NCBI GenBank assembly: GCA_910589415.1
Contig: OU342639.1
Span: 32,124,268 to 32,188,267 of the forward strand
Origin: Malachius bipustulatus
Lineage: Eukaryota > Arthropoda > Insecta > Coleoptera > Melyridae
DNA length: 64,000 nucleotides
Reading direction: 5' to 3'
The notes below the pieces were generated by a model. The model was not told the DNA's origin and ran no database searches. It saw only the letters and a program-made list of their open reading frames with translations. This document shows, one piece after another, positions 40,001 through 49,059 of the stretch. Made by a program: the position numbers and the translations under genes. The first letter of the stretch is position 1. The number at the start of each line of letters is the position of its first letter.

Positions 40001-43000
40001 TTATGGATTCTGGTTGAATGTGAAAGTGTAAGTAAAAGTGAAACTTTCGTGGTAAGTTTATTTTGAAAATTATTTTACAGATTATCATTTATACGTACAA
40101 CTGGACAAAAGAAAATATCAGTATGTTAATTAAGAACTGCACTAATCTGGGTTTTTGGTTAAGTGTACGTGCATATTTTTTGAATTCTATCACTTCTCAA
40201 AAATTAGGACTATTTTATAATCAGCCAGTTACCAGAAAACCATTTGTAAGTATATTGTGACTTAATTAACTTTTTTTCTCAGTTGACTTTTACAATATTT
40301 TATAACAATTATTTTTAGTCTCTATTTACAATACAATCACCACACAAATCAACGATAGCCTAAAAATGAAGTAACCACTTCTTCTTCTTAATCTCGATAC
40401 TGTCACTTTACTACGACTTTACTTACTGTTTACTGACTCACGAGTTCTCTCTCTTACTCTTATCAACTCACCAACTGACCTCTCTTATTCACTTACTTAC
40501 CCTCTAACTCTTTAATTCATAACATCCCAAACTATTCTGACTTTATAGACGCAGACGAGCTTCAGTTCATTCTAGAGATTGCCGGAAAAGCTGTTATGTC
40601 ACATGTCAAAGAACTGTCTAGATCAGCTGACGAATGTTCTAGAATCAAACAAACCAGAATTAACATGAACAAGAAGAACAATATTTATAACCTCAGTTCT
40701 TAGTTTCTTATGACTTCTATTATGTTCTGCAGAGATGTAAATACATTTATTAAATTCTAAATCTCTAGCAATATAATAGTTTATTAAAGGGGAGAAAGGT
40801 GAGAAAACATAAGTATATTCAGCCTGCTATAATTGACATTCAGGTTTTTTGTGGTCGTATAGTTAAAGTAACCATAGTGAAAGCTGCGACCAACTTGATT
40901 TCTCAATAGATTTAAAATTTGTCGGCATTACTATAAGTTTTTACCTTTCTCCTAATATATTTAAGATATTTGTTTTATTTTACAATCTTAATTTTAATTT
41001 AGTTATCATCCAACAATCAGTATACTCCTTTTATTGGAGAATTAGAAGGTATGATGGAATTCCCTAGAGACCTGACCAGAAGGACTCTTTTGCCAGCCGG
41101 AAATTTATCTTCGATCATTGAAGCATTTAGAGACACATTCCATTATTCTAAATACACGTCCATCGATCCAGTTGTTAATGTGACAATAGAAATGCAAGAG
41201 ATGCGAGTCATTGAAAGAAGATTGAGAGGTACAGAATTACAATTAGATTATCATAGAATAATAAGATAATAACTAACATTTGTGAATTTTGCAGAAGAAA
41301 TTAAGAAATTGCATACACTCTACCAAGCAAGAACAAGTTCAATAACAGTTCCATTAATCTTCCTTCTCATGCAAAACTCAAGGCTGGTGCATTTTTGCCA
41401 CACTCCGTTGCTTTTCTTGCCAAGATGGAGAGTACAGTCGGCAGCAACAAGGGATCACGCGTTGAACCCAATAGCTGGAAAACCCAGTGAAAAACAACCG
41501 CAAGATGAAAAAGATGCATGGCATTCAGAGATATGTTATAATTTCTTCCTGGAATATAGAAGATACTTGCAGACTCTTGGTTTTCAACCACTGCAGATTG
41601 ATTGCCAGCAGAGAAAGTCGGGGTAAGTTGTCTCTAATCACCGCCAGAGGAGTAATAAACTTTATGGATTTACTTTTAGATTATTTAGGAAGGATAAATC
41701 GTCATTTAATTCAGTTTTTTATATTCAAAAAACGATCCTTGGTGGAATTTTGTTATTTACTATGGAGTTTAACGAACCGTTTTTTGCCACGAAATTGTAT
41801 GCTGTTGAATGTAACAGACTACAAACGATGCATTCAAAAGCTGTGATAAGCAGAGTAAGTCCCATACTGGTGCTAGTACTTCAAGACTTGTTTTGAAATC
41901 ACTTTTCATTTCTCAAACTAGCTGGAATTAAAGTAAAAAAGTTAAAATCTACGTGACTAGGCTTATATCCTCGAAGCTATAGTTTTTCAATTTTTTTTTT
42001 TTTATTGTTTGTCCTCCCTTGTAACACATCGAAAAACTTAGTGTGGCTTGTATAATGTAGGTGTTCCAGCTTGTTTTGCTATGACTGTCTCACTTTAAGA
42101 ATAAAACAAGTCTAAAGTAGTTGTTATATTGGCAACAATTATTTTATTTAAATTTCAGTTCACGTTAAGTTTTCTGGATGAATGTGATAAAATAAGGATA
42201 TGGCTTCATATACATTCCTTTACTTACGATTATCACTTACGGAGTGTTTACCATTACGTATCAAATAATTCTACAAATAATAAAATTGTAGATAAATATA
42301 ATGTCAACAGATTTCTTGATGATTTTATGAAATATTACACAAAAGCGCCAAATTTCGCTAGGAATTTAGTTCATGCAGGTACCTACTGACAAATGAATTC
42401 TGTTTCCAAACAATTCATTAATTCTTCTGTTTGTAGATACTATTACGATAAAAAATTTGCCGACAGAAGGACGGCAGCTTTTTGAGTACCTACTGTCAAA
42501 CGTGAATCAATACAATTTCAAGGTGCTAGAAATGGAAACCTTGAATAGTGAACCCGAATATATTTTAGTACAGATTACTAGTACTTCACAGGTGTCCTAT
42601 AAAGATGAACAAGATTTTCAACACACGGATGATTTTAATGTTTCTCTGGTAGTTTACGATTTATGTTACCCTTACAGTCCTACTGATAATATACTGCATT
42701 TAAAATATTATTTGCTTTTAACTTCGAAAAAGTAAGTTTGGAAAAATGCAAATATTTCATGGATTAAAAATACTTAACAAATCAATTCCATATTTCTCAG
42801 CAGTTTGACTGAATGAGCTATGGATAATCTCAGAAAACTTATGAAGAGTTTATATTTCGTATATTTTTTTAGAGAGATATATCCTAAAACGGACATTGGG
42901 AGGCAAATGGGAAAGTTCAGGACTGTTTCATCGACCAGAAGTACATCAGAACCTGAGCTTTTCTCAGAGGAACAAGTTGATGTCATGGATGATGAATCTG

Positions 43001-43877
43001 ATGAAGGTACAGACAGTAATGAAGAGGAATTATCAGAGTCTTCAGAAAACAGCAAAGAGGGAAGTGATAACCAGACGAGTATAAGAAGATCGGGGATAAG
43101 ACATATTGAAATAAGTCAAGAATCGGTCAATTACTTGGGTTATTATTCATCACATGAGGAGTTGATGCAAAAATTGATTTTGGATAAGGCTGAAATGACC
43201 CGGGTCCGTATTAAAAAAATGGTTGCGAAAGGTTGGTTTTTTAAATTTTTTTCATCATCAGTATAACAAAATCTCTCCCTCTATCCCTTCCAAAGGTAGT
43301 CCACACATATGAAAAACATTATCAATCATGTAAAGTATGCAATTAATGGTCCGCGCTTTTTTCCAGGAATGGTTGATTGTAGGACGCATCTTTTATGGAA
43401 TAAACTAATATCACAAGATTTAATGCCGTATAATGAATTTATTGAACTAAGAGACCTAGCAACATTGAAACACTTGTGTGATATAAACGAAAATTTGGGA
43501 GCTCTTATAAATCAGCCTTTGAATTGGTACCAGGGTCTGGCTAAATTGTTACTCAACAAGTATTACGAGCAAACAAGAACATTTATTTCAGCTGATGGGA
43601 ATACACAGCATCACGTTATACTACATTCCAGATACTTTGGGGCATTTATGCTTCTGACCATCGATTTACATACGTCACGTGGAGTAAGTACTTTTTAGGG
43701 GCATATCTCATATCCGGGGGGGTTCTATTTACCGAATTTCATAAACTTTTTTTTCAGGATTTGTACATGGTTTCTAGAGACGTTCAAGATCACGACTTAT
43801 GCATGGCTTATAGAAAAGAACTTCTCGATGGATTTATTAATTGTATTTGTTTCTATTTGTGGTCAGGGATGATTTGA
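22735..43877 (+). CDS. SZT2: SZT2, KICSTOR complex scaffold subunit (complete, about 41 exons)
   Basis: SZT2 is a very large protein that, with KPTN, ITFG2 and KICS2, forms KICSTOR on the lysosome and recruits GATOR1 so that mTORC1 is shut off on amino-acid or glucose loss. The reconstructed protein matches vertebrate SZT2 end to end in order: YRLVYCLDMSPSQAIID, ILVITDGVVAMPD, WPLL...FEVYITG, NWRKWLHVHKISFILKHD, SRYLYHKRWIWS, EVWIEPQYGRV, NRTNMFVYRDNRGNVFYLR, YTYNWTKENIS, KLGLFYNQP, LHIHSFTYDYHLRSVY and a short C-terminus ending NCICFYLWSGMI. Forty exons join with consistent phase (sum 9861 nt, 3286 residues), close to the roughly 3,400-residue vertebrate protein. Exon 1 (22735-22789) is joined by phase and acidic composition only; translation could instead begin in exon 2. 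Two uncertain exons lie at 36496-37042. Stop TGA is at 43875-43877. Confidence 0.95.
23315..23595. mobile_element. Perfect-hairpin foldback element with 9-bp flanking repeats
   Basis: Two 130-bp arms (23315-23444 and 23467-23596) are exact reverse complements by eye, separated by a 22-nt loop. The ends are GGTAATCCTG and CAGGATTACC. The 9-bp word CCCCCTATT stands immediately outside on each side (23306-23314 and 23596-23604, the latter overlapping the last arm base), which looks like a target-site duplication. Nine-base duplications are known for Drosophila FB foldback and Mutator-like elements. There is no transposase. It lies in SZT2 intron 1, so the pre-mRNA could fold into a 130-bp stem. 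Confidence 0.75.
25489..26105. mobile_element. Hairpin element with 175-bp perfect arms in SZT2 intron 1
   Basis: Arms 25521-25695 and 25933-26107 are exact reverse complements by eye and are separated by a 237-bp spacer. The 12-bp word TAAGAAGTTTTA occurs at 25477-25488 and again at 26106-26117, suggesting a target duplication around an element of about 617 bp. The spacer and arms are noticeably more GC-rich than the surroundings, and the spacer contains GCGACATCTAGCGG, a phrase seen in various insect repeats. Short open frames in the arms and spacer have no recognisable product. Confidence 0.7.
28075..32365 (+). CDS. SZT2: SZT2 exons 7-17
   Basis: Exons: 28075-28181, 28442-28559, 28617-28752, 29448-29709, 29769-29934, 30395-30613, 30669-30787, 30842-31063, 31246-31552, 31805-31992, 32046-32365. 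All junctions use GT-AG and preserve phase. Conserved blocks include LSRRLREGFTVD, LHDITCILKKD, RQAIIDRFWMRLSQL, KHLHSTNSSQRYQ, LVDNHTYAKLL, SRYLYHKRWIWS, RLKEGFRFVHSSSGII and EVWIEPQYGRV. An acidic run (EEDHDLDFDFESE) precedes EVWIEPQYGRV, as in vertebrate SZT2. Confidence 0.93.
32449..32966. repeat. Possible hAT-like non-autonomous element in SZT2 intron 17
   Basis: The right end reads ACCTGTTAACCGGCACAGCC followed by CTAG; its reverse complement begins with a CAGGGCTGTGCCGGTTAAC-type terminus like those of hAT elements. A partner GATTAACCGGTTAACGTTTT lies near 32502-32521, and GAGACTGTGC near 32448 may be the worn outer terminus. The target duplication is not clear. Confidence 0.35.
33035..36247 (+). 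CDS. SZT2: SZT2 exons 18-25
   Basis: Exons: 33035-33407, 33464-33689, 33751-34394, 34811-34883, 34943-35128, 35186-35747, 35815-35953, 36015-36247. Exon 18 continues QWRCFLKAISVTHIILTFIP; exon 20 is long and carries low-complexity Ser/Asp/Glu linkers; exon 23 is a largely polar, Glu/Lys-rich linker of about 187 residues with little conservation expected. Exon 24 reads ECYDWLITLGS and FWLIMKIAQESITIYFHC, and exon 25 CKRVNQSLLLQSLYETRVC, both recognisable in SZT2. The acceptor of exon 24 sits in a TTAGCAG tandem, so a one-codon variant is possible. Confidence 0.9.
36496..36605 (+). CDS. SZT2: SZT2 candidate exon 26 with in-frame stop (possible poison exon)
   Basis: Following a good acceptor (TTCGTTTATACCAG|AA), the phase left by exon 25 gives EVPTLNSISRGGGSST, then SFLKKLRCLFSGTPITLHTA and a TAA at 36603-36605. 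The protein-like composition argues that it is coding, but there is no convincing GT donor before the stop. A run of ten A at about 36465-36474 just upstream blocks an earlier in-frame start of the exon; with nine A a longer frame would open. It may be a poison exon, a terminal exon of a short isoform, or a site of sequence error. Confidence 0.45.
36847..37042 (+). CDS. SZT2: SZT2 candidate exon 27 (donor unresolved)
   Basis: Acceptor ATGATTTCAG|AA accepts the phase of exon 25 and gives KERNCSAVCVSAAGMKSVFF, then YLYVCRHGDGPLEVSGDP and FVLPCNQSKSIR. It looks like genuine protein. The obvious end, ATCAG|GTTAAA at 37043, leaves phase 2, which does not fit exon 28 (needs phase 1). A donor at CCGT|GTAACC (37021) would fit in frame but loses the CNQSKSIR tail. 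A transposon remnant begins only about 45 nt after the end, which may have disturbed the donor context. Confidence 0.5.
37085..37445. repeat. Degraded palindromic element, family B core, in an SZT2 intron
   Basis: CCCTGTATATTATTACATTT and CAGGCTTAATGAGAAAATTC match the family B core at 1.24 kb and 11.83 kb; CTTACATGTCCCTATTTCAA follows, and the right side gives the inverted counterpart (GTTTGTTTATAAG). The insertion begins close to the unresolved donor of SZT2 exon 27. Confidence 0.5.
37559..40245 (+). CDS. SZT2: SZT2 exons 28-34
   Basis: Exons: 37559-37808, 37866-38025, 38279-38548, 38612-38734, 38796-39027, 39117-40027, 40081-40245. Conserved blocks are FVLHPRIRN, VSNRTNMFVYRDNRGNVFYL, VQVLQNRLDDAVLEILTVML, CPLTPEDVHFMQKP, LRQNLLQFLSIPKYAD and, in exon 34, IIIYTYNWTKEN and SQKLGLFYNQPV. 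Exon 33 ends at GAAAGT|GTAAGT, leaving a 53-nt intron; a second GTAAGT donor at 40052 would leave only 29 nt and is less likely, though both keep frame. Confidence 0.92.
40260..41000. other. SZT2 intron 34 with probable repeat
   Basis: A pyrimidine-rich stretch (about 40370-40540, many CTTACT/CTCTTA words) passes into a purine-rich stretch with TTCTAGA words. It is unlike the short flanking introns and is probably an inserted element, but I cannot name the family or set exact ends. Confidence 0.3.
41003..43877 (+). CDS. SZT2: SZT2 exons 35-42 (C-terminus)
   Basis: Exons: 41003-41228, 41295-41622, 41680-41854, 42159-42378, 42437-42731, 42873-43231, 43367-43683, 43758-43877. Exon 37 encodes YIQKTILGGILLFTMEFNEP, where the corresponding vertebrate segment is an LP/GGIILMEL type strand; exon 38 LDECDKIRIWLHIHSFTYDY; exon 39 DDFNVSLVVYDLCYPY; exon 40 a Ser/Glu-rich acidic linker; exon 41 LLWNKLI, LNWYQGLAKLLL and HVILHSRYFGAFMLLTIDLH. 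The exon 40 donor (AAAG|GTTGGT) is weak but phase-correct. Confidence 0.93.
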
Positions 43878-44240
43878 TGACTTATTGTTTCACTGTTAAG
43901 ATTTGTTATTCTATTTTCAGAACTCTATTTTTACTAATCTTTATTATGTTATATTTATTAATTTACAAAATTTTATTGATTTTTAGCTTCATGGCAATTA
44001 TTTATAGAAAAATTTATGACGTGCCATATTTTTTTATAGGTTATTATAGAACATATGTTGTATTTAGTAATTTATGACTATATAAAAGAGCTTCAAAGTT
44101 TTTTTGAGAAATTAATATAGAAGTTGAAATGACAATTCCGTGTATGATCACGAGGCGCATAATTATGTTATAAATTATTAAATTTTATTTACCCGTAATT
44201 CTTTTGAAACAAAACTTGTGTCCAAGACCTGTGATATGTA

Positions 44241-44246
44241 AATAAA
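44241..44246 (+). promoter_or_regulatory. Poly(A) signal for SZT2
   Basis: An AATAAA hexamer lies 364 nt after the SZT2 stop codon, followed by a T-rich stretch. It is the first canonical hexamer in that 3' region. Confidence 0.6.
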
Positions 44247-44259
44247 TATACTTTTTAAC

Positions 44260-46560
44260 AATAAGAGTGCCTGAAGCTTAGTTCATCTATTTTATAAAAT
44301 ACTGACATCAATATACATTTTTATTTTACCTGTCGTTTTTTTTTTAATGTGACGGCCAATATTTTAATGGTAGAGTTGAAATAAAATCGTGAATTAGTGA
44401 AACCAGGGGCAATTTTTCTTTGTGTTTAGAGTTGATAGTAACATAAAAAAACACCCTGTAATTATAATTATTGTTAGTGATATTATTTTTCACTTACACA
44501 AAGTTGTGTAATTTCAATTAGGTAATTGGGCTATGTAATGAAAAAAACACTTTATTTACTCTAAACATTTATTAAATGAAAGTATACTAAAATTATAAAA
44601 AAAAATATTAATATATCAACAGCAAAACGAATAGTTCACAAAATACTAACTAGATGTGATTAATTAATTCCATGTTGTATGGTATTGATTTTCAAAAAGT
44701 GATTGCATAAGTATAAGTTTTTGCAGTGCATTAGAACCTTTGTTAGAAAAAATATACTCATTCTGATAAAACTACTAGACATAGAGAAACAGATCATCAG
44801 CAGTAGTTTTATCTCTGTGGCACTGAAACAATCGATTTTTTGTGAATTTTTCACAAAATTTGTTTGTACAATTTTGAGTTATACACATACTAATACTAAT
44901 CCTAAATTCGAGTTGTACCATCTCAGAAAACTCATATAAAACGATAATAATCCTAACTTTAATGTTACATCGGTATCAACACTGTTTGCTCACACTACAC
45001 AAGACTGAAAATTTATAACATCTAAGACTGAATACACATCAAAGGGAGCAACACTGGCTCTTTAGTCAATTATTTGCTCTGTGGTGAGATTTATTAATTC
45101 CAGCCTGTTAGGTGAGCTCTAAAACATTGAATTTGTATCTTAGGTATGTATTGTGACTAAGTAATGTGAATCAACTAGAGATTCTTCCTAAGAGATTACG
45201 CCTAAGTGTCATATTGTCTTGATGAACAAAATCATCTTTAGAGGGCTTTTTGAAAATTGGTAACAACTTCATTTTTTGCTATGGTGCTTGTTTGAAATAC
45301 GACTTCACTTTGTGTTTTATGTATCAATGAAACACTAATTCTTTCACCAATAAGAGCATAAAATGTAGTCTTCAAAGTGTAAATTATTCAATCTGCATCT
45401 CACTTAGTATGCAGGTCTTGTTTGTGAGGTAATTTTTGGCTTTTGTGCTAGTTTCCTTCTACTGAAGAAATTCAAATAAAAATACTAACAGTACATAAAA
45501 TTTGAGCATTTTAATACCTCATGTTTCTTACTACTGATTATAAAGGGAAAATTAATTTTGAGTTATTTATTACCATTACTTAATCAGTATAAAAGCGGGG
45601 TAGCCAAGGCAGTTCAAATGATAAAGCCTGTTCACAGAGATGATGAAGTGGTCATAAAAAATAATATTTCATGAAACACTAATTAAATTCAAAATTAAAT
45701 ATTAATTTCAAGTACTCAGATTATAGCCAGTGCTATCATGTGAATAACAATTGAAATGATTGTTGAAATGCTTTTTAAACTCCATAATTAAGTCTTAAGA
45801 GGAAAACAATAATAATTATAATTAATTATATTAAAACTCCTTCAACACAATAAGTAGGTAATTTTGCAAATGTTTAATGACTTTTTTAACTGAATGAAAA
45901 GGCTAAATATGGCACATGATAATGATTATCGAGAAATTTTTCATGACTAAGAATCGTTTTAAAGGAGCTTTCTAACAAAAAATATAATACACTCCGTAGT
46001 ATTATTCTTTTCAGAATATATAGATTACAGATCTCTTTAAAATTTAAAATATCATTTGGTCTCTTTTATTATCAGTCTCCAGATAACGATACGTTATTAC
46101 AATTTGCAACCAGGAAAATATGTTCCGAGATCTGCAACACTCTTAAGCTTACAGGGATTTAATTTCAACATAAAAGGGGATCAGTCACAAGCTTCAAGCA
46201 ACATAAACAAACTGGAGTAATAATATATGCATATAAATACATGTACAGGTAGGTGTGGAAAAACAAGCTTGGGGAAATCAAGTGAGCATTTAGGAGATTA
46301 TAAGATTTATATGTATTAGAGGGGTGATATGATACCCCCTCTCATTAAGATCTCCTTCTGCTCATTTTCTCGCCTATTCCTAAACTTGTTTTTGCCTCAT
46401 GACACGAGTATGTCATATAAAAATTTTAAGTAAAAATAATGGATGGAATAACAACAAATAAGTTAAATTTATGACTGATAGCATTACTTCTGTACTTTCA
46501 GTGCTTCTAGTAAGAAATATTCAATGCATAATTCGTTACAAATTGGTTATTAGAAGGAAG
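44260..46560. other. Convergent intergenic region between SZT2 and synaptophysin
   Basis: The 3' ends of both genes face this AT-rich stretch. An ACACCCTGTA end near 44453-44460 marks a fragment of a TACAGGGTG element. No exon or RNA gene is recognised; part may be 3' UTR of the synaptophysin gene. Confidence 0.4.
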
Positions 46561-46563
46561 ATC

Positions 46564-46569
46564 TTTATT
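46564..46569 (-). promoter_or_regulatory. Candidate poly(A) signal for synaptophysin
   Basis: AATAAA on the minus strand lies 228 nt past the synaptophysin stop. Other hexamers occur further left, so the true 3' UTR could be longer. Confidence 0.4.
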
Positions 46570-46796
46570 TTTCCATTTAATAATAAAAAATTCAATACTG
46601 TAAGAAACAAATTTTAATCAATTCCACCACTTTTGATAGTGATTTTTTTACTCTGCATCAACAGAACCACTCAAATTGGTTTGTGCAACTGATTAAAATA
46701 AGCAACGCAAACAAATGTCTTTATAAATTTGGGAACACACCGACTAGTTGGATATGAAACGAGTTATGAGAATATCTCAGTAGTTTTCATGTCATT

Positions 46797-49047
46797 TTAG
46801 ACGCCACTAGTTGTTTGGGGTTGATTTCCTTGGAACCACGATGTCTCTTTATACAGAAACCATAAATCCGATGCCCAGAGAAAGAAATTCAAAAATCCAA
46901 ACACCTTGAACAAATTTATACATATTAAATTTCAACTGCTGATTTAATAATTTTCTTCAGATTATATAATTCAGATACAAAGAATTGCAAAAAGAAACTT
47001 TCACAAAAAACTTCAAATCGTTTAACCAGCAGAATGCTGCAGGTGGCTTGATTTATTGATGTATTATTTTTGTAACAAAACAAAACCTAAGAAAATATCT
47101 CTTTTCAATCAAAAAAAGACCCAAAAATTGAACACTATAATGACACTATGAGCAATATTATTGGGTTGTTTCCTGTGGAGGATAAAAATCTACAATAACT
47201 CAACAATTTTTGCAGACACCTGTTATAGAGGATGCTAACATGAATTGATGCACAATTTTATTTTGTACTCAAATATAGGGAAAAACACGATTTTTGGTAC
47301 TTCAAAATTGCAATAAAACAAAGTTAAATAATGGTGAATTTCAGCGTTAGTATTTAATAAATGGCGGTGGTAGATAATATCAAATAAAATAAATGAAAAT
47401 TTTTTCAAAGTCGAAAAAAAAACCTCGGAGGCATAGGGAATGTTGTTTAAAGCCCTGCTAGAATAACGTTCTCGAGCCAAAAATGCTGTAAAAATTAATC
47501 ACCCTGTATAGTAGAATAATTGACTTTGATCAAAGCATTAGCATTAATAAATACGTTAAGTTAGTATGTAATTATTATAGTTATTACTGAAAAAAAAAAA
47601 AAAAAACTGTTATGCTATAAACTGTTGATCAAGTTGTATGAAAAATGACCCCTGATCATTTTTAAAGGCAACTTTAAATGTCTTGTAAAAATAAAAAGTA
47701 TGTACAATTATTATGTGAAAATTCAATAACTGAAAAAAAATCACACTTCTGTTTTTTTAATGTAGCTCGTTCTGTATGTACTCACCACAGATATGTTAAG
47801 AGTTGAAAAATTACTGGTATGAATCGTCTTGCAGCAATGGTTTGAATCTGTAGCATACTTCAATCCGGTTAAACTATTAGCCCAAGCTGCGCTGCTGGAT
47901 ATCCATAGAACTCCCAAGAATACTGTGATGATGAAATCCTGGAAAAAGAAAAATTTATAGCAAAAAAAAAATGCACCGTGTTCTATAAGATTATTTGACT
48001 TGTGATGACTAATAATAATAATAATACTTCAGTCAGAAAAGTAAAAAAAACACAATTTCGGAAACAAAAAACACGCGTGGAAAAAAGCCTTGGTTCTGGT
48101 GGATTATAACTCACTTCGAATTTTAGGAAAATTTTTAAAAAGGAAGAAAGCTTACTTTACAATTAGACGATTTAATCAAAAAAAGTTCGGATCCTTCCGA
48201 CAATTTTGAAAAAAAAAACGAACTTTTAACTCGATTTTTTCTTCTCATCAGTAGTTTCCATTATTTCAAGTTTTGTCTCATTTCAACTTGAAACGAGAAA
48301 ACTTATTATTAATAAAATAAAATAAACATAGAAATTGTGAAAATGATTGTGTGTACACCTACATATTTTCAAAATTAACAATAATCTTTATTTTTCTATA
48401 ATCCTTATATTATTTTTACAGATTATAAACTTCCTATAATCTGTAACTACTGACAAGTAAAGGTAAAATAGAAGTAAAAATACTTACAAGTAATGGCAGC
48501 CTAGTGTTCCTCCTGTAAATGTCATCAAATTTGACATACACCAAACAGATTGCTAGAGCATATAGGAATGATAGAACTCCGGTCGCTACGAAAAAGCGAG
48601 AGTCTGAAGAAGCGTCAAAGAGAACTTTCAAAGTACAAGTGCTGTTGGGGATGGGAAAATGTTCGACTATTCTCAACTGGAAAGGATAATTTATATCGTA
48701 TGACCGGGGAATTTTGCTGTCATTTCCAGTTCCACAATCCGTCAGTACCATATATCCCGAGTAGCCCGTTATTGTAGAAAAAGCACATATCGAAAAAATC
48801 TGCAAATATTACAGGAATTAGTAGATCATGGTAGGTACTTATTGCAAAAAAAAAGAAACAGGAGGAAATGGCATGATGAATCAAGCTAAGCAGGTACTTA
48901 TTAGATTCATTTTTAATTCAGTGGGTCAAGGCGGGGAATGAGAAATAATGATCTTAGGATTATTTATTATGATACTGGACTTACAACATGTAAAATTCTC
49001 ATCACCCCTCTGGGTTCTTGGAATACTGAAAAATTCATACTATCCAT
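46797..49047 (-). CDS. Synaptophysin, synaptic-vesicle tetraspan protein (4 coding exons)
   Basis: Exons on the minus strand: 49047-48985, 48799-48488, 47938-47786, 46904-46797; all phase 0, 211 residues. Synaptophysin is a four-helix (MARVEL/physin) protein of synaptic vesicles that partners with synaptobrevin. Seen: VFQEPRGVMRILHV at the N-terminus (family: EPLGFVKVLQW), helix 1 (about 20-40), first luminal loop with two cysteines and an NST sequon (INYPFQLRIVEH), helix 2 FFVATGVLSFLYALAICLVY, helix 3 FLGVLWISSSAAWA, a second luminal loop with a CC pair and NFS/NIS sequons, then helix 4 VVFGFLNFFLWASDLWFLYK and KETSWF. An in-frame TGA lies just before the ATG at 49047. A CAG right upstream may be the acceptor of a 5' UTR intron. 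The cytoplasmic tail is only about 15 residues, without the Tyr-Gly-rich repeats of vertebrate synaptophysin. Confidence 0.93.
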
Positions 49048-49059
49048 TTTTCACAACCT

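Noticed and set aside
42774..43055. Minus-strand Ser-rich open frame
   Set aside because: It is the antisense of the Glu/Ser-rich acidic linker in SZT2 exon 40.
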